Origin: Sandaracinobacteroides sp039808025
GTDB taxonomy: Bacteria > Pseudomonadota > Alphaproteobacteria > Sphingomonadales > Sphingomonadaceae
Assembly (NCBI GenBank): GCA_039808025.1
Contig: JBDHSK010000007.1
Coordinates: 1-64,000, forward strand
DNA: 64,000 nucleotides
Reading direction: 5' to 3'
Shown: positions 58,837 through 64,000 of the stretch, piece after piece
Position numbering within the stretch: the first letter of the stretch is position 1
How the letters are laid out: every line of letters starts with the position of its first letter
Notes under the pieces: generated by a model
Seen by the model: the letters and a program-made list of their open reading frames with translations, nothing else
Database searches by the model: none
Told to the model about the DNA's origin: nothing
Translations under genes and position numbers: made by a program

Positions 58837-59451
58837 ATGAGCGACGGCAAACCGGCACGCCAACGCAAGGCGGCATCAAACCCGAGCAACCGCAAGCAGG
58901 TGCAAGCGGTCGAGACTGTTCCCGCTGTCGTGCAACAAGAAGCGGAAACCCACAGTCGCAAGGAGTATGTGATGGCTGACGTAGTGTCTTTCGAAAAGAT
59001 CATTCCGGGCATGGAAAAGGCGACCACCGAAACCGTGGCGCAGATGAAGGCCGGTTATGAAGAGTTTCAGGTTAAGTTTCAGACGATGATGGAGAAGCAC
59101 ATGAAGTCGATGGCTGACGTGACCGAGTTCACCAAGGGCAATTTCGAAGCGGTCGTGGAATCGGCCAAGGCTGCCACCACCGGCGCCGAAGTTCTGGCCA
59201 ACCACTTCGTGGAAACCTCGAAGGTTGCCGTTGAAGAAGCGCAAGCCGCCTTCAAGTCGATGGCTGCCGCCAAGACCCCGAACGAGCTGTTCCAGCACCA
59301 CAACGACTTCGCCAAGGCCCAGTTCGATCGCGCTGTGTCCAACTGGTCGAAGGTCAGCGAAACCTGGATGAAGGTTGCCGGCGAAGTGGTGCAGCCGCTG
59401 TCGAACCGTGTGGCCGTGGCCGCTGAATCGGTGAAGAAGGCGGTTGCCTGA
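58837..59451 (+). CDS. phaP: Phasin family protein
   Basis: This 204-residue phasin coats polyhydroxyalkanoate granules. The C-terminal 150 residues form the amphipathic helical phasin domain (KATTETVAQMKAGYEEFQV, AKAATTGAEVLANHFVETSK, AQFDRAVSNWSKVSETWMKV). The N-terminal 45 residues are Lys/Gln/Ser-rich and lack phasin features. An internal ATG at 58972 is preceded by AAGGAG and opens MADVVSFEK, a normal phasin start. Both starts may be used; the longer form is annotated. Confidence 0.88.
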   Translation: MSDGKPARQRKAASNPSNRKQVQAVETVPAVVQQEAETHSRKEYVMADVVSFEKIIPGMEKATTETVAQMKAGYEEFQVKFQTMMEKHMKSMADVTEFTKGNFEAVVESAKAATTGAEVLANHFVETSKVAVEEAQAAFKSMAAAKTPNELFQHHNDFAKAQFDRAVSNWSKVSETWMKVAGEVVQPLSNRVAVAAESVKKAVA

Positions 59452-59488
59452 ACTGATTTGACCGTTCGTTGAACGACGGTTGGTTGGG

Positions 59489-59521
59489 AAGCGCGGGGGG
59501 CGAAAGCCTTCCGCGCTTTTT
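59489..59521 (+). terminator. Rho-independent terminator of the phasin gene
   Basis: A 13-bp stem (AAGCGCGGGGGGC / GCCTTCCGCGCTT, with two G-T pairs) closed by a GAAA tetraloop and followed by a run of T (59517-59521). It is the only intrinsic terminator of textbook form I see in the window. Confidence 0.85.
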
Positions 59522-59535
59522 CCTTTGTGGCCGTG

Positions 59536-60282
59536 TCAGCCCTTGATGGCAGCGAGAAGAAACTCGATATTGCCCTCGGGCCCGGTGATTGGTGAGGGTG
59601 TCACCCCCAGCACCCGCCATCCTTCGCGGCGTACCCAGTCGACTGCGGAATCGCACACTGCCTGGTGAACCGCCGGGTCGCGCACCACGCCGCCTTTGCC
59701 CACCTGATCGCGACCGGCCTCGAACTGCGGCTTGACGAGCGCCACCAGCCGCGCCCCCGGCCGCGCCAGCGCCAGGGCCGCCGGCAGCACCTTGGCAAGG
59801 GCGATGAAGCTCGCGTCGCAGACCACCAGATCGACTGCTTCCGGCACCTGTTCACTGGTCAGCGTCCGGGCGTTGGTTTGCTCCAGCACCACCACCCGCT
59901 CGTCCTGCCGCAGTTTCCAGGCCAGCTGGTTGGTGCCCACATCAACGGCATAAACCCGCACTGCGCCATGGTGCAGCAGCACATCGGTGAAGCCGCCGGT
60001 TGACGACCCGATGTCGAGCGCCACAACACCGGCCGCGGAAATGGCGAAATGCTGAAGGCCGTGCGCCAGTTTTATACCGCCGCGTGAAACCCACGGGTGG
60101 TCGCGTCCGCGCACCGTCAGAGCGGAGTCGGCGGCCAGCAGCTCTCCGGCCTTGGCGACCTTGCGTTCACCCGTGAACACCAGCCCGGCCATGATCAGCG
60201 CCTGTGCCTTGCTGCGGCTTTCAGCCAGCTGGCGTTCCACCAGCAGCTGATCGACCCGTTGTCTTGCGGCTTTTCCGCTCAC
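59536..60282 (-). CDS. tlyA: TlyA-family rRNA methyltransferase
   Basis: This 248-residue protein has an N-terminal S4 RNA-binding domain (ARQRVDQLLVERQLAESRSKAQALI) and an FtsJ-type methyltransferase domain (VVALDIGSSTGGFTDVLLHHGA, AVDVGTNQLAWKLR, VCDASFIALAKVLPAAL, LVALVKPQFEAGRD). TlyA methylates 16S/23S rRNA 2'-O of cytidine and affects capreomycin sensitivity in mycobacteria. The start is GTG 60282, 1 bp after dxs. Confidence 0.92.
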   Translation of the reverse strand: MSGKAARQRVDQLLVERQLAESRSKAQALIMAGLVFTGERKVAKAGELLAADSALTVRGRDHPWVSRGGIKLAHGLQHFAISAAGVVALDIGSSTGGFTDVLLHHGAVRVYAVDVGTNQLAWKLRQDERVVVLEQTNARTLTSEQVPEAVDLVVCDASFIALAKVLPAALALARPGARLVALVKPQFEAGRDQVGKGGVVRDPAVHQAVCDSAVDWVRREGWRVLGVTPSPITGPEGNIEFLLAAIKG

Positions 60283-60283
60283 G

Positions 60284-62239
60284 TCAGGCGCGCAGACCCC
60301 CGGAATTGGGGTTGTCCAACGGCTCGGTCTGGTTGTGCCTCAGTGCCGTCAGAACCGTCTTGATGATGGCAGCGGAGTCCAGCCCGGCGTCGGCATACTG
60401 GCGGGCCGGGCTGTCCTGATCCTGGAAACGGTCGGGCAGCCGCATGGTACGGATCTTCAGTCCGGCGTCCAGCAGGCCCTCGTCGCTTGCCAGTGTCAGC
60501 ACATGGGCGCCAAGGCCGCCAATGGCTCCCTCCTCGATGGTCACCACCACTTCATGGGTGGTGACAAGGCGACGAATCAGCGCCTCGTCGAGCGGTTTGG
60601 CAAAGCGCAGGTCGGCGACGGTGGTGGACAGCCCCCGGCCTTCCAGATCGTCAGCTGCCTTCAGTGCCTCGGCAAGCCGGGTGCCCAGCGACAGGATCGC
60701 CACCTTGCGGCCTTCGCGCACCACCCGGCCCTTGCCGATTTCCAGAACTTCGGCAGTGGCGGGCAGTGCTACGCCAACGCCTTCGCCCCGCGGATAGCGA
60801 ACGGCGATCGGGCCGCTGTCGTGGCAGGCGGCGGTATGCACCATGTGCACCAGCTCGGCTTCGTCGGCGGCAGCCATCACCACCATGTTGGGCAGGGTCG
60901 TCAGATAGGTGATGTCGAAGCTGCCGGCGTGGGTGCTGCCATCAGCGCCTACCAGCCCGGCCCGGTCGATGGCAAAGCGCACCGGCAGATTCTGGATGGC
61001 GACATCGTGCACCACCTGATCATAGGCGCGTTGCAGGAAGGTGGAATAAATGGCGCAGAACGGCCGATACCCCTGCGCCGCCAGCCCGGCAGCAAAGGTG
61101 ACGGCATGCTGTTCGGCAATGCCGACATCAAAGCAGCGCTCGGGGAAGCGTTCGGCGAATTTGTCGAGCCCGGTGCCCGATGGCATGGCGGCGGTGATGG
61201 CGACGATCCGGTCGTCGCGTTCGGCCTCGGCGATCAGGGCCCTGGCGAACACGCTGGTATAGCTTGGCGGCCCCGCTGGCGATTTCGCCTGCACACCGGT
61301 CACCACATCGAAGCGGCTGACGCCATGATACTTGTCGGCAGCGGCCTCGGCCGGGGCATAGCCCTTGCCCTTCTGGGTCTTCACATGGACGAGGCAGGGG
61401 CCATTGGCGGCATCGCGCACATTTTCCAGAATTGGCACCAGCCGGTCGAGATCATGGCCGTCGATCGGGCCGATATAGTAAAACCCCAGTTCCTCGAACA
61501 GCGAGCCGCCGGTCGGCAGGGTGCGGACATATTCCTCGGCGCGGCGGATGGGCGGGATCAGCCGGTCAGGCAGGGTGCGACGGGCCAGCTGCTTCACTGC
61601 CTCGCGCAGCGACAGGAAGGCACTCGAGGAATAGGCGCGGGCAAGATAGGCCGAGAGGGCGCCCACAGGCGGGGCGATCGACATGTCGTTATCGTTCAGG
61701 ATGACGATCAGCCGGTTGCCGGCATCATGGGCATTGTTCATGGCCTCATAAGCCATTCCCGCGGTCATGGCGCCGTCACCGATCACCGCAATCGCCTTGT
61801 CGGGTGCGCCTGACAGTTTGTTGGCAATGGCAAAACCCATGGCTGCCGAGATCGAGGTGGAGCTGTGGGCGGCTCCGAACGGGTCGTAGTCGCTTTCCGA
61901 TCGCTTGGTGAAGCCCGACAGACCGCCACCTTGGCGCAGGGTGCGGATGCGGTCGCGCCGGCCGGTCAGGATCTTGTGGGGATAGGCCTGATGGCCGACA
62001 TCGAAGATCAGCCGGTCGCGCGGGGTATTGAAGACATAATGCAGCGCCACCGTCAGCTCGACCACGCCCAGCCCGGCGCCGAGGTGGCCACCGGTCATGC
62101 TGACGGCGTCGATCATTTCCGCACGCAATTCCCGTGCGAGTTGCGGCAGTTGCTGCGGTTTCAGGCGGCGCAGTTCAACGGGGGTTGGAACCTGATCAAG
62201 CAGGGGCGTGTCTGGCCGTCGATAGGGGGGGGTGTTCAT
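60284..62239 (-). CDS. dxs: 1-deoxy-D-xylulose-5-phosphate synthase
   Basis: This 651-residue TPP enzyme makes DXP, the first step of the MEP isoprenoid pathway (carotenoids, hopanoids). Motifs are GGHLGAGLGVVELTVALHYV, DVGHQAYPHKILTGR, the TPP motif VIGDGAMTAGMAYEAMNNA, AITAAMPSGTGLDKFAERFP and FDVGIAEQHAVTFAAGLA. ATG 62239 is used in place of GTG 62245. It is part of the minus-strand run with tlyA and the Fur/Zur gene. Confidence 0.95.
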   Translation of the reverse strand: MNTPPYRRPDTPLLDQVPTPVELRRLKPQQLPQLARELRAEMIDAVSMTGGHLGAGLGVVELTVALHYVFNTPRDRLIFDVGHQAYPHKILTGRRDRIRTLRQGGGLSGFTKRSESDYDPFGAAHSSTSISAAMGFAIANKLSGAPDKAIAVIGDGAMTAGMAYEAMNNAHDAGNRLIVILNDNDMSIAPPVGALSAYLARAYSSSAFLSLREAVKQLARRTLPDRLIPPIRRAEEYVRTLPTGGSLFEELGFYYIGPIDGHDLDRLVPILENVRDAANGPCLVHVKTQKGKGYAPAEAAADKYHGVSRFDVVTGVQAKSPAGPPSYTSVFARALIAEAERDDRIVAITAAMPSGTGLDKFAERFPERCFDVGIAEQHAVTFAAGLAAQGYRPFCAIYSTFLQRAYDQVVHDVAIQNLPVRFAIDRAGLVGADGSTHAGSFDITYLTTLPNMVVMAAADEAELVHMVHTAACHDSGPIAVRYPRGEGVGVALPATAEVLEIGKGRVVREGRKVAILSLGTRLAEALKAADDLEGRGLSTTVADLRFAKPLDEALIRRLVTTHEVVVTIEEGAIGGLGAHVLTLASDEGLLDAGLKIRTMRLPDRFQDQDSPARQYADAGLDSAAIIKTVLTALRHNQTEPLDNPNSGGLRA

Positions 62240-62265
62240 CAGCACGGATTACTGAAAAATGGCCG

Positions 62266-62763
62266 TCAAGGCAAAACCTGGCCGTCGGGAAGCTGCGGTT
62301 CGCATGTGGCGCACCACCCCAGCAGTTCGAGAACGGCGCGATGCGGGCGAAACCCGCTTTCTTCGGCACGGTTGCGCATGGCCGAGGCCAGCTGGTCGTC
62401 GTCGAGGTGCTGGATGGCGCCGCAGCCTTCGCAGACCAGGAATATGCAATCATGCCGGCAGCTTGGGTGGCGGTTCACCACATAGGCGGTGCGGCTTTCG
62501 ATGCGCTTGGCAAGGTCGTGGGCGACGAACAGGTCGAGGATGCGATAGACACTGTTGGCAGCAATGCGTCGCCGGGCTGCCGCCGACACCTGCTCGGCGA
62601 TGGTGTAGGCAGACGATGGCCCGGGGCTGTCGGCCAGAACCCGGAACACCAGGTCGCGCAGGTCTGTCCATTGCAGGCCCTTGCCAGTGAAGGCGGCGGC
62701 CGCAGCCTGATGCAGCGCCTCGGACCCTGGTTCGAGGTGGTGGACAGACAGGTGGTCAGTCAC
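62266..62763 (-). CDS. Fur-family metalloregulator (Zur-like)
   Basis: This 165-residue Fur-type repressor has a winged helix (LRDLVFRVLADSPGPSSAYTIAEQVS, VYRILDLFVAHDLAKRIES), a metal-rich loop HPSCRHDCIFLVCEGCG, and the structural Zn cysteines CEGC and CATC. The H-x-x-C/H-D-C arrangement is closer to Zur than to Fur, so zinc homeostasis is likely. The start is GTG 62763, shortly after the TPR gene stop. No recognisable Zur box was found by eye. Confidence 0.85.
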   Translation of the reverse strand: MTDHLSVHHLEPGSEALHQAAAAAFTGKGLQWTDLRDLVFRVLADSPGPSSAYTIAEQVSAAARRRIAANSVYRILDLFVAHDLAKRIESRTAYVVNRHPSCRHDCIFLVCEGCGAIQHLDDDQLASAMRNRAEESGFRPHRAVLELLGWCATCEPQLPDGQVLP

Positions 62764-62768
62764 CGGGA

Positions 62769-63344
62769 TTACTTCGTGACGGCCGGATCCGCTGCGGATG
62801 CGGCAGACGGGTCGGCCTTGGCGATCGCCGTTGGCGGCGGTGTGGTCGGGCCACGGGCGATGGCGGCGGCCAGCCGGTCGGCCGGGGGGCAGGGCGTCGC
62901 GCACAGCTGGTGGATCCGGTCGAGGTTGGCTTCGGCGCGCGCTTTGGCACCGCGTTCGGCCATCACCGTTCCCTGCAACGACAACACCGCCACATCGTTG
63001 GGGTCGATGGCCAGGGCTTCACGGTAATAGCGGATCGCCTTGCCGGGCAGGCCCTGACCAACGGCGACCCGCGCCATCCCCAGCCAGGCGTTGCGGTTGC
63101 GCGGATCGGCAGCCAGCGCCGATTCGAAGCTGTCCATTGCCTCGGTGAACTGACGGGCGTTCAGCTGGGTCTCGCCAGTGCGCAGCATCGCCAGTGACAG
63201 CGGCGACAACTGGTTGTCGGGCAGTCCACGCGCCGGAGCAGGTGGTGGAGTTTCCGGGGCAGCTACCGCTGGAACCGTGAGGCCTGCTGCCGCTGCAGCA
63301 ACCATCAGCAGGTGCCAGGGTCGCCGTGGCGTCTTCAAGTGCAT
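62769..63344 (-). CDS. Secreted TPR-repeat protein
   Basis: This 191-residue protein has a signal peptide (HLLMVAAAAAGLTVPAVAA) and about three TPR motifs (LSLAMLRTGETQLNARQF, SFESALAADPRNRNAWLGMARVAV, YYREALAIDPNDVAVLSLQG). A C-terminal low-complexity part contains CATPCPPADR. It is a periplasmic scaffold-type protein of unknown role. It precedes the Zur-like gene by 5 bp and is probably co-transcribed with it. Confidence 0.8.
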   Translation of the reverse strand: MHLKTPRRPWHLLMVAAAAAGLTVPAVAAPETPPPAPARGLPDNQLSPLSLAMLRTGETQLNARQFTEAMDSFESALAADPRNRNAWLGMARVAVGQGLPGKAIRYYREALAIDPNDVAVLSLQGTVMAERGAKARAEANLDRIHQLCATPCPPADRLAAAIARGPTTPPPTAIAKADPSAASAADPAVTK

Positions 63345-63443
63345 CAAACCCTCTCCTCTCGGGCAGTCCGGCCCGATGCTTCTGTTTACACCATCGCTGG
63401 CGCCAGGCGCAAATGCATCGGCCAACCCGATCTCCCGGCTGTG

Positions 63444-64000
63444 TCAGGCCCTGAAACGAGCCGCGAAAAACCCGTCGGTTGCCGTGGTGGCCGGCGACAG
63501 GGTCAGGCTGGTGTCCACAGTCAGGCCAAGGTTGGCAGCCAGTGGCAAATGATCAGTCCCTTCTTCGTTCAGCACCGAACAGACGATGAACAGCACCCGC
63601 CCGCCCGGCTTCACCAGTTGTGCCGCCAGCGTGATGAGCCGGGCCTGAATGGCGCACAGCCGGTGCAGGCGCCTGGCCGTGAGACGCCAGCGCAGTTCGG
63701 GGTTGCGCCGCCAGGTGCCGGTGCCGGAACAGGGGGCATCGACGACCACCAGATCGGCAGCGCCGGCGAGATCGGAAAGGGCGGCGGTTTCCTTCCCGGG
63801 GTTCAGCAACCGCTGCTCCACCATCGTCACGCCGGCGCGCGTCAGTCGCGGCGTCATGGCCTGCAGCCGGCTGCGGTCGGTGTCGGTGGCGATCAGCCGC
63901 CCTTCGTCGGCCATGGCGTCGGCAAGGGCCAGCGTCTTGCCGCCGGCGCCGGCGCACAGGTCGATCACCGTTTCGCCGGGGCGGGCTTCGGCCAGCCGCG
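63444..64000 (-). CDS. rsmB: 16S rRNA (cytosine-5-)-methyltransferase RsmB, 5' end outside window
   Basis: This is the C-terminal part (about 185 residues) of an RsmB/NOP2-type methyltransferase; the frame stays open to the last base. The SAM motif is VIDLCAGAGGKTLALADAM, with DAPCSGTGTWRRNPELRWRL (motif IV) and the second conserved Cys in LFIVCSVLNEEGTDHL. The N-terminal NusB-like RNA-binding domain is expected beyond 64000. It modifies C967 of 16S rRNA. Confidence 0.9.
   Translation of the reverse strand, partial: RLAEARPGETVIDLCAGAGGKTLALADAMADEGRLIATDTDRSRLQAMTPRLTRAGVTMVEQRLLNPGKETAALSDLAGAADLVVVDAPCSGTGTWRRNPELRWRLTARRLHRLCAIQARLITLAAQLVKPGGRVLFIVCSVLNEEGTDHLPLAANLGLTVDTSLTLSPATTATDGFFAARFRA

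Noticed and set aside
57154..58863. A 569-residue open frame antisense to the phosphomutase
   Set aside because: Shadow of manB, which has all active-site loops on the plus strand.
60335..61813. A 492-residue open frame antisense to dxs
   Set aside because: Shadow of the complete dxs gene; no ribosome binding site.
1..64000. CRISPR array, prophage or insertion sequence
   Set aside because: No regularly spaced repeat array, transposase, integrase or capsid gene is visible; the repeats seen are single tandem duplications inside or beside genes.

Overview
This window comes from the chromosome of a high-GC alphaproteobacterium, most likely a member of the Sphingomonadales. The markers are a PEP-CTERM protein with the VPEPATWAM sorting signal, a UrcA-family protein, a MipZ division regulator, a phasin, a four-gene Mla-type (LinKLMN-like) transporter and an alphaproteobacterial-style PurF-SDR pair. 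Genes are packed tightly, with many 1-4 bp stop/start overlaps. No gene-free stretch exceeds about 300 bases; the longest are roughly 250 bases (51824-52070) and 200 bases (46422-46624). I see no rRNA, CRISPR array, insertion sequence or phage genes. The last gene runs off the right end of the window, and the first 171 bases are the tail of a gene that starts before it.

1-13.2 kb: an unknown gene tail, then glpQ/GST (minus), an orphan membrane protein and a PEP-CTERM protein. A copper island follows: copA-copB (minus) diverge from a copper-exporting P-type ATPase plus cueR (plus), with MerR-type operators in the gap between them. Next come an FmdE-domain protein and an AhpD-like protein behind a perfect 27-bp inverted repeat resembling an NsrR operator, and two tandem paralogous membrane-anchored alpha/beta hydrolases.

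13.3-18.9 kb: a UrcA protein, a low-GC 100-residue protein of unknown function, a YcaO gene overlapping a TfuA gene (the pair known for peptide-backbone thioamidation), a convergent SARP/TolB-like/TPR regulator, a TesB thioesterase whose C-terminus is frameshifted, and tRNA-Met(CAT). The YcaO-TfuA locus is the best candidate for an undescribed system here.

19-31.6 kb: an Mla/LinKLMN-like lipid transporter (permease, ATPase, MCE protein, lipoprotein), a secreted nuclease, a glutathione peroxidase with a MliC-like lipoprotein, metZ-apaG-LysR, and dnaE.

31.7-40 kb: an SLC13-type transporter, a Cys/Met-metabolism PLP enzyme, folP, purF with an SDR, hisI, and then a lower-GC module of two lipoproteins and a 77-residue protein that begins inside the 3' end of hisI.

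40-47 kb: a fatty-acid beta-oxidation operon (LiuR-like MerR regulator, acyl-CoA dehydrogenase, thiolase, FadB-type multifunctional protein) with a candidate LiuR operator, a LuxR solo, and msrA.

47-64 kb: an S9 peptidase, xthA, erpA, an M23 peptidase, panC-glnE-bcp, mipZ, a J-domain protein, a phosphomannomutase/phosphoglucomutase, a phasin, and a minus-strand run rsmB-TPR-Fur/Zur-dxs-tlyA. Most of this last part is conserved housekeeping content.
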